The position numbers and the translations under genes are program-made. The notes under the pieces are model-generated. The model had not been told where the DNA came from and did not search any database. It saw only the letters and a program-made list of their open reading frames with translations. A stretch of 64,000 nt of DNA from positions 1-64,000 of the forward strand of contig JADCEV010000002.1 in NCBI GenBank assembly GCA_020249865.1, given 5' to 3'. This document shows positions 26,745-36,706 of this stretch, piece by piece. The stretch comes from Roseomonas sp. (lineage in GTDB: Bacteria; Pseudomonadota; Alphaproteobacteria; Acetobacterales; Acetobacteraceae). Within the stretch, counting starts at the first letter, position 1. The number at the start of each line of letters is the position of its first letter.

Positions 26745-26900
26745 GACTTAGGATAAAAATGAAATAAATCAATAATTTAATTTGTTACAGGCGGGCCGCC
26801 GCAAAACTAGGCAAAGGCTTAGAATCTTTGTGTAACATAGCTTTAACTGAATTGTCTTGGCGGCTTCCCACAGGTTTATCCACAGGTTTCGTGGACAAAT
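26745..26900. other. AT-rich island with DnaA-box cluster (possible origin or DnaA-controlled promoter)
   Basis: The 285 bp between folB and uvrC contains no supported ORF. Bases ~26750-26790 are almost pure A/T (AAAAATGAAATAAATCAATA and on), striking in this GC-rich region. Downstream lies a perfect DnaA box TTATCCACA (26876-26884), a reverse TTGTCCACG (26890-26898), and the direct repeat CCACAGGTTT at 26868 and 26880 (12 bp period). A further TTGTCCACC is at about 26664. An unwinding element plus boxes fits oriC, but none of the usual origin neighbours (dnaA, parAB, hemE, mnmG) is present, so a DnaA-regulated promoter is an alternative. Confidence 0.4.
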
Positions 26901-26930
26901 TCGCCCCCCCTTTGCCATAAGCGTTCCAGC

Positions 26931-28817
26931 ATGACCGAAACGCCGCCAACCACGCCGGAAAGCCCCCTATTCCAGGGTCTGGCGGTGCTGGAAGCCGCCC
27001 TGCCGACCCTGCCGTCCACCCCTGGCGTCTATCGCATGCTGGATGAGAAGGGGGAGGCGCTTTACGTCGGCAAGGCGCGGTCGCTCAGAAAGCGCGTCAC
27101 CTCCTACACCCAGCTTGGCCGCCTGCCGGAACGCCTCAGGCGCATGGTGTTTGAGACCCGGTCGCTTGAAGTGGTCACCACGGCATCGGAGGCCGAGGCG
27201 CTGCTGCTAGAGGCCAATTTCATCAAGCGCTTCCGGCCGCGCTTCAACATCGTCCTTCGGGATGACAAATCCTACCCCTGGCTGGTGATTACCGAAGACC
27301 ATCCCTTTCCGCAGATTGCCAAGCATCGCGGGGAAAGGCGGAAGGGCGCTTCCTATTGGGGGCCTTTTGCGTCGGTCTGGGCAGTCAATCAGACACTCGC
27401 GGCCTTACAGCGGGTGTTTTTGCTGCGTTCTTGTCGGGATACGGTGTTTGATACCCGGACGCGCCCGTGTTTGTTGTATCAAATCAAGCGCTGCTCCGCG
27501 CCCTGTGTGGACCGGATTTCGCAGGCCGATTACGCCGCGCTGGTGGCGGAAGCCAAGCAATTCCTCTCGGGCGAGACGCCTTCCATCCAAAAGCGCCTGG
27601 CGGCAGAAATGGAAGCGGCGGCGGCGGATTTGCAGTTTGAACGCGCGGCGGCGCTCCGGGACCGTATCCGGGGGCTCACGCATATTCAGGGCAAGGATCG
27701 CGTCAATCTGGAAGGGCTTGGCGATGCGGATGTGATCGCCTTGCATCAGGCGGCGGGGCAAAGCTGCGTGCAGGTGTTTTTCTTCCGTGGTGGGCGCAAC
27801 AACGGCAACCGCGCCTTTTTCCTGAGCCACGCCAAGCAAGACCAAAGCCCTGAGGAAGTCATGGGCGCCTTCCTTGGTCAGCTCTATGAGGATTTGCCGC
27901 CGCCGCCCCTGCTGCTGCTGTCGCATGACCCGCCCGAGGCTGCGCTTATTGCGGAAGCGCTTGCGATCAAGGCCGGGCGGCGCGTGGAATTGCGCCGCCC
28001 ACAACGCGGCGAAAAACACGAAGCGCTTGAACACGCCGCGACCAATGCGCGCGAGGCCCTGGAACGGCGCATGGCGGAAGGCACCGCCCAGGCGGCGCTG
28101 CTGGAAGGCACCGCCAATCTTTTCGGCCTGCCCGGCGCGCCGGAAAGGATCGAAGTTTACGACAATAGCCATATCCAGGGCGCCAATGCCTATGGCGTGA
28201 TGGTCGTGGCAGGCCCTTCCGGCTTCATGAAGCAGGGCTATCGGAAATTCGCCATCAAGACCGCCGCCACCAATGATGATTTCGCCATGATGCGCGAAGT
28301 ATTCGAACGCCGCTTTGGCCGCGCGCTTCGCGAAGACCCGGCCCGCGCCGGTGAAGGCTGGCCCGATCTGGTGCTGATTGATGGCGGCGCCGGCCAGCTT
28401 TCCGCAGCACGAGAGATCATGGCTGGGCTTGGCCTGGATGATCTGCCCTTGGTCGCTGTCGCCAAGGGGCCGGATCGCGATGCGGGGCGCGAATGGTTCC
28501 ACATGGCAGGGCGAGAACCCTTCCAGCTTCCTCTGCGTGACCCGGTGCTGTTCTATTTGCAGCGCCTGAGGGATGAGGCGCATCGCTTCGCCATTTCCGC
28601 CCATCGCGCTGGTAGGTCCAGGGCGCTTACGCGGTCTGAATTGGATGAGGTGCCGGGTGTGGGGGCGGCGATGAAGCGCAAATTGCTGAACCATTTCGGC
28701 TCGGCCCGCGGGGTGCGGCAGGCGGGGCTTGCCGATCTGGAAGCCTGCCCCGGGGTCGGGCCCGCTTTGGCGCGACGCATCCACGACCATTTCCACCCGA
28801 ATGCCGCGCTTGGCTGA
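26931..28817 (+). CDS. uvrC: Excinuclease ABC subunit C
   Basis: 628 aa nuclease making both incisions in nucleotide excision repair. The N-terminal GIY-YIG domain ([20 protein letters not shown], near residue 33), a UVR motif for UvrB contact ([20 protein letters not shown]), the RNase H-like domain with [16 protein letters not shown] and [11 protein letters not shown], and tandem helix-hairpin-helix motifs ([17 protein letters not shown]) are in order. It is preceded by the DnaA-box region and followed 53 bp later by pgsA. Confidence 0.97.
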   Translation: MTETPPTTPESPLFQGLAVLEAALPTLPSTPGVYRMLDEKGEALYVGKARSLRKRVTSYTQLGRLPERLRRMVFETRSLEVVTTASEAEALLLEANFIKRFRPRFNIVLRDDKSYPWLVITEDHPFPQIAKHRGERRKGASYWGPFASVWAVNQTLAALQRVFLLRSCRDTVFDTRTRPCLLYQIKRCSAPCVDRISQADYAALVAEAKQFLSGETPSIQKRLAAEMEAAAADLQFERAAALRDRIRGLTHIQGKDRVNLEGLGDADVIALHQAAGQSCVQVFFFRGGRNNGNRAFFLSHAKQDQSPEEVMGAFLGQLYEDLPPPPLLLLSHDPPEAALIAEALAIKAGRRVELRRPQRGEKHEALEHAATNAREALERRMAEGTAQAALLEGTANLFGLPGAPERIEVYDNSHIQGANAYGVMVVAGPSGFMKQGYRKFAIKTAATNDDFAMMREVFERRFGRALREDPARAGEGWPDLVLIDGGAGQLSAAREIMAGLGLDDLPLVAVAKGPDRDAGREWFHMAGREPFQLPLRDPVLFYLQRLRDEAHRFAISAHRAGRSRALTRSELDEVPGVGAAMKRKLLNHFGSARGVRQAGLADLEACPGVGPALARRIHDHFHPNAALG

Positions 28818-28870
28818 ATATTGCCGAGCAAGGGTGCCAAAAGGCCGCATTCCGGGTTAAGGGAAGGGTA

Positions 28871-29488
28871 ATGCCGACCGACCTGCCCAATCTGCTGACG
28901 CTTTCGCGCATCGCGGCCATACCGCTGCTGGTGGTGCTGGCGTCCATCAACACGCCGCAGACGGATATGGCGGCCTGTATCGTGTTTTCTGTCGCTGCCA
29001 TCACGGATTACTTCGATGGCAAGATTGCGCGCAATCGCGGCGCGGTTTCCGGCTTTGGCCGCATGCTGGACCCGATTGCGGATAAGCTTTTGGTCGGTGC
29101 GGCGTTGATGCTGCTGGCGGGCTATGGCCGGCTTTCCGATGCCGGGCTGTTTCCGGCCATTGTCATCATGCTGCGCGAAATCCTCGTCTCGGGCCTGCGG
29201 GAATTTCTGGCGGAACTCCGGATCGGCCTGCCGGTGACACCACTCGCAAAATGGAAGACCGGGTTTCAGATGGGCGCGCTTGGCACCTTGCTTGCGGGCG
29301 ATAGCGGCGCGCCGGTGATCGGGCTTGGCTTCCTGCCGGTCTCCCTGATCGGGGAGGGCATGCTCTGGGCCGCCGCAGTGCTGACGCTGATCACCGGCTG
29401 GGATTATTTGCGCGCGGGGCTCACCCTGGCGCAGGGGGACATCCCCGCCAAGAATGACGCGCCGGCAAAACCGCCCGGGCAGCCTTGA
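28871..29488 (+). CDS. pgsA: CDP-diacylglycerol-glycerol-3-phosphate 3-phosphatidyltransferase
   Basis: 205 aa integral membrane enzyme making phosphatidylglycerophosphate. The CDP-alcohol phosphotransferase motif DG-x2-AR-x8-G-x3-D-x3-D is visible from DYFDGKIARNRG to GRMLDPIADK, near residues 47-73. LPNLLTLSRIAAIPLLVVL is the usual start. The uvrC-pgsA-(moaD-moaE) order is frequent in alphaproteobacteria, with a lipoprotein gene inserted here. Confidence 0.95.
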   Translation: MPTDLPNLLTLSRIAAIPLLVVLASINTPQTDMAACIVFSVAAITDYFDGKIARNRGAVSGFGRMLDPIADKLLVGAALMLLAGYGRLSDAGLFPAIVIMLREILVSGLREFLAELRIGLPVTPLAKWKTGFQMGALGTLLAGDSGAPVIGLGFLPVSLIGEGMLWAAAVLTLITGWDYLRAGLTLAQGDIPAKNDAPAKPPGQP

Positions 29489-29538
29489 GTCTGAACCCTG
29501 GGCAGCGCATCTTAAGTATGGAAGAGGCGGGGAAAGCC

Positions 29539-30108
29539 ATGCGACATTCTGTTTTGCTGCTTGGGGGAATGCTGGCGCTGCAAGGCTGCGGGCCGAATTG
29601 GCAGCCAAGCTGGAATACCAGCCGCAATGCCGCCATTCCCACGGTGGATAGCCTCACGCTGCGGCGCGTTACGGTTGGGGATACAACCGCCGAAGTGCTG
29701 CGCACGGAAAGCCTTGATTATGAGGCGATGCGCGCGCCCGCCACGCCGCCCACGCAAATGACGCCGGATGATGCGCTGCGCCTGCCCCCGCCGCCCCCAC
29801 CACCGCGGGTGACGCCGCGTGCCAGCAGCTCCACCCCGCCGCCCGTGGCATCCGTTCCTCCGCGCGCGCCTTCGCCGCCCGCCGCCACACCTTCTGCCAT
29901 GCCGGCGCCACCGCCGGCGCGGGTTGAAGGCACGGTCATTCCCGGCGCACCCGGCCAGCCGCCCGGCATTGTCGCCGGCGGCAATGACCGCACGCAGGTC
30001 TTCAACCAGCCAGGCACAGCCGGTGGCGGCGTCGCGGTGCGCGATGGGGGCACGACAACCATTATCGGGCCGGGCGGGCGCATCACCTCGGTACCCACAC
30101 CGCGCTGA
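29539..30108 (+). CDS. Proline-rich lipoprotein, hypothetical
   Basis: 189 aa from the ATG at 29539. The signal MRHSVLLLGGMLALQGCG ends in a lipobox with Cys17. After a short folded-looking stretch (VDSLTLRRVTVGDTTAEVL) residues ~75-135 are dominated by Pro, Ala and Ser, including seven prolines in a row, and the end is Gly-rich. This fits a lipoprotein spanning periplasm or peptidoglycan. No family recognised. It lies between pgsA and moaD on the same strand with short gaps. Confidence 0.7.
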   Translation: MRHSVLLLGGMLALQGCGPNWQPSWNTSRNAAIPTVDSLTLRRVTVGDTTAEVLRTESLDYEAMRAPATPPTQMTPDDALRLPPPPPPPRVTPRASSSTPPPVASVPPRAPSPPAATPSAMPAPPPARVEGTVIPGAPGQPPGIVAGGNDRTQVFNQPGTAGGGVAVRDGGTTTIIGPGGRITSVPTPR

Positions 30109-30114
30109 AACGCC

Positions 30115-30366
30115 ATGCGCATCCTCTATTTCGCCTGGCTGCGCCAGAAGATCGGCATTGCGGAAGAAGAAGTGACACCGCCTGCTGAAATTCGCGATAT
30201 CGCCGGGCTGCGCGATTGGCTCGCCACACGCAGCCCCGGCCATGCGGCTGCCTTTGCCGATGCCAAGCAGATCCGCGCTGCGGTCAATCAGGATTTCGCC
30301 GCGCCGGATCATCCCGTGGCGGCGGGCGATGAGATTGCCTTCTTCCCGCCCGTGACCGGGGGCTGA
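30115..30366 (+). CDS. moaD: Molybdopterin synthase sulfur carrier subunit
   Basis: 83 aa ubiquitin-fold protein ending in the required Gly-Gly (PVTGG), which is thiocarboxylated to donate sulfur. RILYFAWLRQKIGIAEEEV is a typical MoaD start. moaE begins 3 bp after the stop, so both subunits of molybdopterin synthase are produced together. Confidence 0.95.
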   Translation: MRILYFAWLRQKIGIAEEEVTPPAEIRDIAGLRDWLATRSPGHAAAFADAKQIRAAVNQDFAAPDHPVAAGDEIAFFPPVTGG

Positions 30367-30369
30367 GCC

Positions 30370-30828
30370 ATGGCGCGCATCCAGGTACAGGAAGCGCTGT
30401 TTGATATGGCGACTGAAAGCTCGGCGCTGACTGCGGGCCGCACCGATGTCGGCGGTGTCGCGAGTTTTCTCGGCGTTTGCCGTGGCGATGATGGCCTGGC
30501 GGCGATGGTACTGGAACATTATCCCGGCATGACGGAACGCGCGCTGGGTCGCATCGCGGCCGAGGCTGAGGCGCGCTGGCCACTCACCGGCTGCACCGTG
30601 ATCCATCGCGTTGGCCGCATTCTGCCGGGCGAGCCGATTGTGCTGGTGCTGACAGCTTCCGCGCATCGTGCTGCGGCGCTTGAATCCTGCGCTTTTCTGA
30701 TTGATTGGCTGAAGACCAAGGCGCCCTTTTGGAAGCGCGAGGAATTCGCCGATGGCGATGCGCGCTGGGTGGCTGCGAAGAATGAGGATGATGCCGCCGC
30801 CGCGCGCTGGTCGGCTCCAAACACTTGA
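30370..30828 (+). CDS. moaE: Molybdopterin synthase catalytic subunit
   Basis: 152 aa partner of MoaD, converting precursor Z (cPMP) to molybdopterin. VGGVASFLGVCRGDDG, VLEHYPGMTERAL, VIHRVGRILPGEPIVLV and the catalytic lysine region LKTKAPFWKRE are intact. The next gene starts inside its stop codon. Confidence 0.95.
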   Translation: MARIQVQEALFDMATESSALTAGRTDVGGVASFLGVCRGDDGLAAMVLEHYPGMTERALGRIAAEAEARWPLTGCTVIHRVGRILPGEPIVLVLTASAHRAAALESCAFLIDWLKTKAPFWKREEFADGDARWVAAKNEDDAAAARWSAPNT

Positions 30829-32165
30829 GGCGCAGCGCATTCGCGGCGATCATGGTCGGCGCGGCGCTGCTGATCTGGCCCGCCTTTTTCAATGGCTATC
30901 CTTTGCTGTTCAGCGACAGCGGCGGTTTTTTGCACCAGACGCTCGGGCCGCTGATGCTCTGGGACAAGCCCTATGTTTACGGACCATTCCTGCATGCGTT
31001 TCATTGGCGCATCAGCCTTTGGGGGCCAGTTGTCGCTCCGGGGCTGATCCTGTCCCATCTGCTGTGGCTGACGCAGCGTGTGCTGCGCGGAAATGCAACG
31101 CCGCTGTGGCATATCGGGCTGTGTGCCTTTGCCGCGCTGGCTACAGCTGCGCCCTTCAGCGCGGCGCTGCTCATGCCTGATATCTTCGCGCCGATTGTTG
31201 TGCTCGGCTTGTTCGTGCTTGGCTTTGGCGCTGCGGCACTGACGCGGTTTGAACGTGGCTATCTGGTGGCGTTGGCGGCGCTCGGCATTGCTGCGCATCT
31301 GGCGCATTTGCCGTTGGCGCTTGGGCTATGTTTGGTTGCGCTGATGCTGCGCCTTTGGCGTTATCCATTGCGCCTTTTGGCCATGGTGCTGCCGGTGGTG
31401 CTGGCCGTTGCTGTACTGGTGGTCACCAATGCCATCGGCCATGGCCGTGTTGCACTCTCACCTTATGGCTCGGTTTTCATGCTGGCGCGTTTGCAGGAAG
31501 ACGGGCCGGCAACAGCGCTGATCAAGGCGCGCTGCCCTGATGCCGGCTGGTATCTTTGCGCCTTCACGGATCACCTGCCCATGCCGGCCAATGATTTCCT
31601 CTGGGCGCCGGAAAGCCCCGTGAATCGCGACGCTGCCGGCCAGCCGCGTTTCCTGGGTGGCATGCTGCTGGCGCCGGAAGCCGGGCAGATTGTTGCCGAG
31701 ACACTCCGCGCCGATCCGCTTGGCGTGGCCCGCGCTATGCTTGGCAATATGCTGGTGCAGCTCGGCAGCTTTGGCATTGGCGATACCTTGGATGACGCGC
31801 ATTTCACCGTGGCCATCCGCCCGCGCATCGAACAGGGTTTTTCCGCACGCGAATTGGCTGCTTTTGACCAGGCACGGCAGGCACAAGGCACGCTGAAGGA
31901 TGCGCTGATGCCGCTCAATCCCTTTCATCTGCTGGTGGTGCTGGTCGCACTGCCGATGCTGGCTTGGGCGGTCTGGCGCGGTCAGGGGCTTATACTCGCA
32001 TTCACGCTATTCCTGCTGGCGGCGGTATTGGGCAATGCGCTGATTTGCGGCGGGCTTTCCGCGCCGCATCCGCGCTATGGCGCGCGCATCATGTGGCTAT
32101 TGCCGGTGGCGGCGTTGTTTTGCTCGCTTGGCGCGATGATGCAGCGGGGCCGAAAGCGTGGCTGA
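30825..32165 (+). CDS. Hypothetical polytopic membrane protein
   Basis: Up to 446 aa. The frame opens at a TTG overlapping the moaE stop; an ATG at 30852 (MVGAALLIWPAF) is an alternative start. About nine or ten hydrophobic segments alternate with a soluble loop of ~130 residues (roughly 210-340) that carries ADQ-free motifs such as LQEDGPATALIKARCPDAGW and WAPESPVNRDAAG. The arrangement resembles uncharacterised glycosyltransferase-like membrane proteins, but no diagnostic motif was recognised and no function is claimed. It overlaps the TauE/SafE gene by 8 bp. Confidence 0.75.
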   Translation: MRRSAFAAIMVGAALLIWPAFFNGYPLLFSDSGGFLHQTLGPLMLWDKPYVYGPFLHAFHWRISLWGPVVAPGLILSHLLWLTQRVLRGNATPLWHIGLCAFAALATAAPFSAALLMPDIFAPIVVLGLFVLGFGAAALTRFERGYLVALAALGIAAHLAHLPLALGLCLVALMLRLWRYPLRLLAMVLPVVLAVAVLVVTNAIGHGRVALSPYGSVFMLARLQEDGPATALIKARCPDAGWYLCAFTDHLPMPANDFLWAPESPVNRDAAGQPRFLGGMLLAPEAGQIVAETLRADPLGVARAMLGNMLVQLGSFGIGDTLDDAHFTVAIRPRIEQGFSARELAAFDQARQAQGTLKDALMPLNPFHLLVVLVALPMLAWAVWRGQGLILAFTLFLLAAVLGNALICGGLSAPHPRYGARIMWLLPVAALFCSLGAMMQRGRKRG

Positions 32166-32895
32166 TGTTTTCCTGATCGGCCTGATCTTCGTCCTGGCTG
32201 GTTTCGTGAAAGGTGTCGCGGGGTTTGGCCTGCCGACCGTGAGTGTCGCGTTGGTGGCCCTGCTGCGACCGATCCCCGAAGCCATTGCGTTGATGCTGGT
32301 GCCGGCCTTTGTCACCAATATCTGGCAGGGGCTTGCCGGCGGCCAATTGCGCGTGGTGGTGCCGCGCATAGCAGTCTTTCTGGCCTGCGCCGTGGCCGGC
32401 ACCATTGCCGCCGCCTGGCATTTGGCTTCGGTGGATAGCCGTTTCCTATCCGGGCTTTTGGGGTTGAGCCTTTTGGCCTCCGCAACACTTGCCCTGGCCG
32501 CACCCAATCTGCCGGCGCCCGGCCGCAAGCTGGAACGGCTACTCGCCGCGCCCATGGGCTTGGTGTCTGGTGTTATGGCCGGCTTTACCGGCAGTTTCCT
32601 GGTGCCGGCTGCCCCTTGGCTGCAAGCCATTCGCCTGCCGAGGGAACAATTCGTGCAGGCCTATGGGGTTTGTGTTTTGGCGATCAATGCGTCCTTGACG
32701 CTGGCCTTGGCCTTCGGCGGCATCATCACTGGCGATATCGGCGCGAAATCGGCGTTGGCGTTAGCGCCGGCCCTTGCGGGCATGCTGCTTGGCCAAAAGC
32801 TTCGTTTCAGCCTGCCGGAAGCGCGCTTCCGGCAAGTGGTTCAGGTGCTGCTCTGGCTCATCGGGGCGTGGCTCGCGCTACGCGCCTTTCGTTGA
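32158..32895 (+). CDS. TauE/SafE-family sulfite exporter-like permease
   Basis: 245 aa membrane protein with two pseudo-repeats: FVLAGFVKGVAGFGLPTVSVALV at the start and PMGLVSGVMAGFTGSFLVPA in the middle, the family signature. It starts with GTG inside the end of the upstream gene. TauE/SafE proteins export sulfite, sulfoacetate and other organosulfur anions; the substrate here is unknown. It converges on hemF with 3 bp between stops. Confidence 0.88.
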   Translation: MADVFLIGLIFVLAGFVKGVAGFGLPTVSVALVALLRPIPEAIALMLVPAFVTNIWQGLAGGQLRVVVPRIAVFLACAVAGTIAAAWHLASVDSRFLSGLLGLSLLASATLALAAPNLPAPGRKLERLLAAPMGLVSGVMAGFTGSFLVPAAPWLQAIRLPREQFVQAYGVCVLAINASLTLALAFGGIITGDIGAKSALALAPALAGMLLGQKLRFSLPEARFRQVVQVLLWLIGAWLALRAFR

Positions 32896-32898
32896 GAC

Positions 32899-33792
32899 TC
32901 ACGGCCACTTCACCGCCGGGGGCATGGACATCAAGATCGCCTCCACATTCCCGCCGGTCTTCAGGCCGAAAATCGTGCCCCGGTCATGCAGCAGGTTGAA
33001 TTCCACATAGCGGCCGCGGCGGATCAGCTGATGTTCCCGCTCAGCCTCGGTCCAGGCTTCATGCATGCGCTTACGGATAATGGCGGGATAGGCTTGCAGG
33101 AAAGCTAGGCCCACATCGCGGGTGAAGGTGAAATCGGCGTCTATCCCCTTGCCCGGCGTGCGATCCCCCAGCCAATCATAGAAAATCCCGCCAAGCCCGC
33201 GCGGCTCCCCGCGATGGGGCAGAAAGAAATACTCATCGCACCATTTCTTGAAGCGCGGGTAATAGCTTGCGTCATGCCTGTCGCAGGCCGCCTTGAAGGC
33301 GGCATGGAAATCCGCCGCATCTTCCTGCGACTCGGCCGCTTCGGGCTTCATGGGCGTGATATCTCCGCCGCCGCCAAACCACGCATTCCGGGTCACGATG
33401 AAGCGCGTATTCATATGCGCCGCCGGCACGCGCGGGCTTTGCATATGTGCCACCAGAGACACACCTGTCGCCAGAAAGCGCGGGTCTTCCTCGGCCCCCG
33501 GGATCTGCTTGCGGAATTCAGGGGAGAATTCGCCAAACACGGTGGAGACATTGACCCCCACCTTTTCAAACACCCGTCCCTTCATGACAGACATGACCCC
33601 CCCGCCGCCTTCGGGCCTTTGCCAGGCGGTGCGGTTGAAGCGCCCGGGCGGCAGGCTGGTGTGGGGCCCTGCCGCCAAATCATCCTCAATCGCCTCAAAC
33701 GCGGCGCATAGCCGGTCCCGCAATTCCTCGAACCAGGCACGGGCGGGGGCCACAAAGGGATGACCCTGAGGGCCGGCGGCAGTTTTTTCCAT
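32899..33792 (-). CDS. hemF: Oxygen-dependent coproporphyrinogen III oxidase
   Basis: 297 aa cytoplasmic enzyme oxidatively decarboxylating coproporphyrinogen III to protoporphyrinogen IX with O2. The signature [20 protein letters not shown], the substrate site [21 protein letters not shown] and [10 protein letters not shown] are all present. It diverges from petABC, linking heme supply to a heme-rich complex, and supplies tetrapyrrole upstream of bacteriochlorophyll as well. Confidence 0.97.
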   Translation of the reverse strand: MEKTAAGPQGHPFVAPARAWFEELRDRLCAAFEAIEDDLAAGPHTSLPPGRFNRTAWQRPEGGGGVMSVMKGRVFEKVGVNVSTVFGEFSPEFRKQIPGAEEDPRFLATGVSLVAHMQSPRVPAAHMNTRFIVTRNAWFGGGGDITPMKPEAAESQEDAADFHAAFKAACDRHDASYYPRFKKWCDEYFFLPHRGEPRGLGGIFYDWLGDRTPGKGIDADFTFTRDVGLAFLQAYPAIIRKRMHEAWTEAEREHQLIRRGRYVEFNLLHDRGTIFGLKTGGNVEAILMSMPPAVKWP

Positions 33793-33822
33793 GTTGGCCT
33801 TCCAATGTTACAACGGGGCGCA

Positions 33823-33852
33823 TTTACACCTTGCAAATCCACCTACTATAAG
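33823..33852 (+). promoter_or_regulatory. Sigma-70-type promoter of petABC
   Basis: TTACAC (33824-33829, or TTTACA at 33823) and TATAAG (33847-33852) are spaced by 17-18 bp, close to consensus. The predicted start near 33860 gives a ~130 nt leader that begins with the stable hairpin CCCCGC-AAGTG-GCGGGG. Confidence 0.6.
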
Positions 33853-33989
33853 ACCCCGCAAGTGGCGGGGCCGGTGCTTCGGCGCCGCCATTTCGTTGTG
33901 ATCTTGGCACCCAAGGGGTGCGGGCCTAAATCGTGCGGCGAAGTGAGGCCCTCGGCAAGAGGGTTCCCCGTCGTAAAGGGATGGTGAGG

Positions 33990-34532
33990 ATGGCTGATAC
34001 CGCTCATGCGGCGCCCGATGGCGCGCCGCGGCGTGATTTTCTGAAACTCGTGACCGGCGCTTTCGCGGCAGTCGGTGTTGGCGCCATTGCCTGGCCCTTC
34101 ATCGCCTCCCTGCAGCCTGCGAAGGATACGCTGGCACTGGCAACCACGGATGTGGATCTGGCGCCCATCGCGGAAGGCCAGGCGGTGACCGTGATGTGGC
34201 GCGGCAAACCGGTATTCGTGCGCAGCCGCACGCCCAAGGAAATCCAGGAAGCCCGCGCCGTGCCGACCAGCGCCCTGCCCGACCCGGCGACCGACCAATC
34301 CCGCGTCCAGCGGGAACAATGGCTGGTGCTGATTGGCATCTGCACCCATCTGGGCTGCGTCCCGTCCGGCCAAAGGGCAACCGATGCACGCGGCGAATAT
34401 GGCGGCTGGTTCTGCCCCTGCCATGGCAGCCATTACGACACCTCTGGCAGAATTCGTAAGGGCCCGGCGCCTCGGAACCTTGACGTTCCGCAATACGCCT
34501 TCACATCCGACACCAAGATCAGAATCGGTTGA
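33990..34532 (+). CDS. petA: Ubiquinol-cytochrome c reductase Rieske iron-sulfur subunit
   Basis: 180 aa. The twin-arginine N terminus ([19 protein letters not shown]) is the uncleaved Tat anchor typical of the bc1 Rieske protein. The 2Fe-2S ligands are in CTHLGC (near residue 120) and CPCHGSHYD. The start at 33990 has AAAGGG nine bases upstream; an ATG at 33981 is possible. First gene of the bc1 operon, transferring electrons from quinol to cytochrome c1. Confidence 0.97.
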   Translation: MADTAHAAPDGAPRRDFLKLVTGAFAAVGVGAIAWPFIASLQPAKDTLALATTDVDLAPIAEGQAVTVMWRGKPVFVRSRTPKEIQEARAVPTSALPDPATDQSRVQREQWLVLIGICTHLGCVPSGQRATDARGEYGGWFCPCHGSHYDTSGRIRKGPAPRNLDVPQYAFTSDTKIRIG

Positions 34533-34544
34533 GGATAGAAAAAC

Positions 34545-35813
34545 ATGTCAATCGGGTTGCACAATAGCGAATTCAAGAATCCGGTGGTGCGTTGGATAGA
34601 CCAGCGCCTGCCGGTGTTCACGATGATGCAGAAGGAATACGGCACCTTCCCGACGCCGAAAAATTTCAACTATTTCTGGAATTTCGGCGCGCTCGCCATG
34701 GTCACGCTGATGATCATGATTGCAACGGGTGTGTTCCTTTCCATGCATTATGCCGCGCATACGGGGCTGGCCTTCGATAGTGTCGAACGCATCATGCGCG
34801 ATGTGAATTACGGCTGGCTGATCCGCTATGTTCACATGAACGGCGCCAGCATGTTCTTCATCGTGGTCTATATCCACATCTTCCGCGGCATGTATTACGG
34901 TTCCTACAAGGCGCCGCGCGAATTGCTGTGGATCCTGGGCGTGGTGATCTTCCTGCTGATGATGGCAACGGCCTTCATGGGCTATGTGCTGCCCTGGGGC
35001 CAGATGTCCTTCTGGGGGGCCACCGTCATCACCAACCTGTTCAGCGCCTTCCCGGTGGTGGGTAACTTCATTGTGGAATTGCTCTGGGGCGGCTTCAGCG
35101 TGGACAATCCCACGCTCAATCGCTTCTTCAGCCTGCATTACCTGCTGCCCTTCGTGATCCTGGGCGTGGTCTTCCTGCATGTCGCCGCGCTGCACATCAC
35201 GGGGTCGAACAACCCGCTGGGCGTTGAGCCGAAGGGCCCGCAGGATACCCTGCCCTTCCACCCGTATTACACGGCGAAGGACAGCGTGGGCCTTGTGGTG
35301 TATTTCATCGTCTTTGCTGGGCTTGTCTTCTTCGTGCCCAATATGCTGGGCCATCCGGACAACTACATCCCGGCCAATCCGTTGGTGACGCCGCCTCACA
35401 TCGTGCCGGAATGGTACTTCCTGCCCTATTACGCCATTCTGCGTGCGGTGCCGGACAAGCTTGGCGGCGTCCTGCTCATGTTCGGTTCGATCCTGATCTG
35501 GTTCGTGCTGCCATGGCTTGATCGTTCCCCGGTGCGGTCCATGCGTTTCCGTCCGCTGGCGCGCCCCTTCTTCCTGCTCTGGACGGTGAATTTCCTTGTG
35601 CTGCTGTGGGTTGGCGCCAAGCCGGCGGAAGGCGTCTATGTGCTGATCGCGCAGATTTCCACCGCCTATTACTTCGCCTATTTCCTGGTGGTGCTGCCGC
35701 TGCTCGCGAAGTTTGAGCGGCCATTGCCACTGCCGGAAAGTATATCCCGCCCCGTTCTGGGCGGGGGGCCGTTGCCCATGGGCGCGGCTACCAAGCCGAT
35801 GGAGAAGGCCTGA
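34545..35813 (+). CDS. petB: Cytochrome b of the bc1 complex
   Basis: 422 aa, full length for bacterial cytochrome b. Heme-ligand helices are visible in [35 protein letters not shown] and [14 protein letters not shown]; the quinol-oxidation site has the [13 protein letters not shown] motif. The ~8 membrane helices and spacing are canonical. It lies 12 bp behind petA and 2 bp before petC. Confidence 0.98.
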   Translation: MSIGLHNSEFKNPVVRWIDQRLPVFTMMQKEYGTFPTPKNFNYFWNFGALAMVTLMIMIATGVFLSMHYAAHTGLAFDSVERIMRDVNYGWLIRYVHMNGASMFFIVVYIHIFRGMYYGSYKAPRELLWILGVVIFLLMMATAFMGYVLPWGQMSFWGATVITNLFSAFPVVGNFIVELLWGGFSVDNPTLNRFFSLHYLLPFVILGVVFLHVAALHITGSNNPLGVEPKGPQDTLPFHPYYTAKDSVGLVVYFIVFAGLVFFVPNMLGHPDNYIPANPLVTPPHIVPEWYFLPYYAILRAVPDKLGGVLLMFGSILIWFVLPWLDRSPVRSMRFRPLARPFFLLWTVNFLVLLWVGAKPAEGVYVLIAQISTAYYFAYFLVVLPLLAKFERPLPLPESISRPVLGGGPLPMGAATKPMEKA

Positions 35814-35815
35814 TC

Positions 35816-36583
35816 ATGCTTCGTTTTTCCTTCAAGGCCCTCGCCCTGGCTCTTGGCCTTTTCGCAACCGCCCCCGCCCATGCGGCGGGGGAGGCCATTC
35901 CCATCCCGGATCGGAAATTCTCCTTTGATGGGATTTTCGGCACCTATGATCGCGCCAGCGCGCAGCGTGGCTTCCAGGTCTATAAGGAAGTCTGCGCGGC
36001 CTGCCATGGCTTGCGCCTGGTTTCCTACCGCAATCTGCGCGAATTGGGGCTGACCGAAGCGCAGGTTGCGGCCATTGCGGCGCAGTTCGAAATCAAGGAT
36101 GGCCCAAATGATGAAGGCCAGATGTTCGAACGCCCCGGCCGCCCTGCGGACCGGTTCCGCAGCCCCTTCCCGAATGATGCCGCCGCGCGCGCTGCCAATA
36201 ATGGCGCCCTGCCGCCCGATCTTTCGGTCATGACCAAGGCGCGGGCTGGTGGCGCGGATTACCTGTTTGCGCTGCTGACCGGTTATGTGGACCCGCCGCC
36301 CGGCGTCACCGTGATGGATGGGATGCACTACAACAAGTACTTCCCGGGCAATCAGATTGCCATGGGACCGGTCTTGAACCCCGATCAGGTTGAATATGCC
36401 GATGGCACCAAGGCAACCATTGAACAGATGGCGCATGATGTCAGCACCTTCCTGCAATGGGCCGCCGAGCCAGAGCTTGAAAAGCGCCGCGCCATGGGTG
36501 TGAAGGTCATCATCTTCCTGACGATCCTTGCCGGCCTCACCTATGCGGTGAAGCGCAAGATCTGGGCTGACGTTAAGCACTGA
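35816..36583 (+). CDS. petC: Cytochrome c1
   Basis: 255 aa. A Sec signal (cleaved near AHAAG) precedes the heme c motif CAACH at residues 60-64; the axial Met is in QIAMGPVLNPDQ and a C-terminal anchor helix (VIIFLTILAGLTYAV) ends the protein. It is the last gene of petABC and is followed by a strong terminator. Confidence 0.98.
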   Translation: MLRFSFKALALALGLFATAPAHAAGEAIPIPDRKFSFDGIFGTYDRASAQRGFQVYKEVCAACHGLRLVSYRNLRELGLTEAQVAAIAAQFEIKDGPNDEGQMFERPGRPADRFRSPFPNDAAARAANNGALPPDLSVMTKARAGGADYLFALLTGYVDPPPGVTVMDGMHYNKYFPGNQIAMGPVLNPDQVEYADGTKATIEQMAHDVSTFLQWAAEPELEKRRAMGVKVIIFLTILAGLTYAVKRKIWADVKH

Positions 36584-36610
36584 TCGCTTCCAGAGCGACT
36601 TGAATCAAGG

Positions 36611-36642
36611 CACGCGCCCCATCCGGGGCGCGTGTTTTTTTT
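36611..36642 (+). terminator. Rho-independent terminator of petABC
   Basis: Ten-base perfect stem CACGCGCCCC / GGGGCGCGTG with an ATCC loop, followed by eight T residues. It lies 27 bp after the petC stop. Confidence 0.95.
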
Positions 36643-36706
36643 GCGCAGCCTGCGCCATGGGGGCGCCGTTTCCATCTGCGCCCGTTCTGCGGTACTAACT
36701 TCCGTC

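Noticed and set aside
26646-26930. tRNA or rRNA fragment in the AT-rich gap
   Set aside because: No cloverleaf-capable segment with a GTTC-type arm was found.
27405-28850. 481-residue open frame on the minus strand
   Set aside because: Antisense to uvrC, which is complete and conserved; no SD or recognisable motif.
36632-36706. Longer N terminus for the GNAT protein
   Set aside because: The extension would be encoded by the petABC terminator hairpin region; the ATG at 36707 is more plausible.
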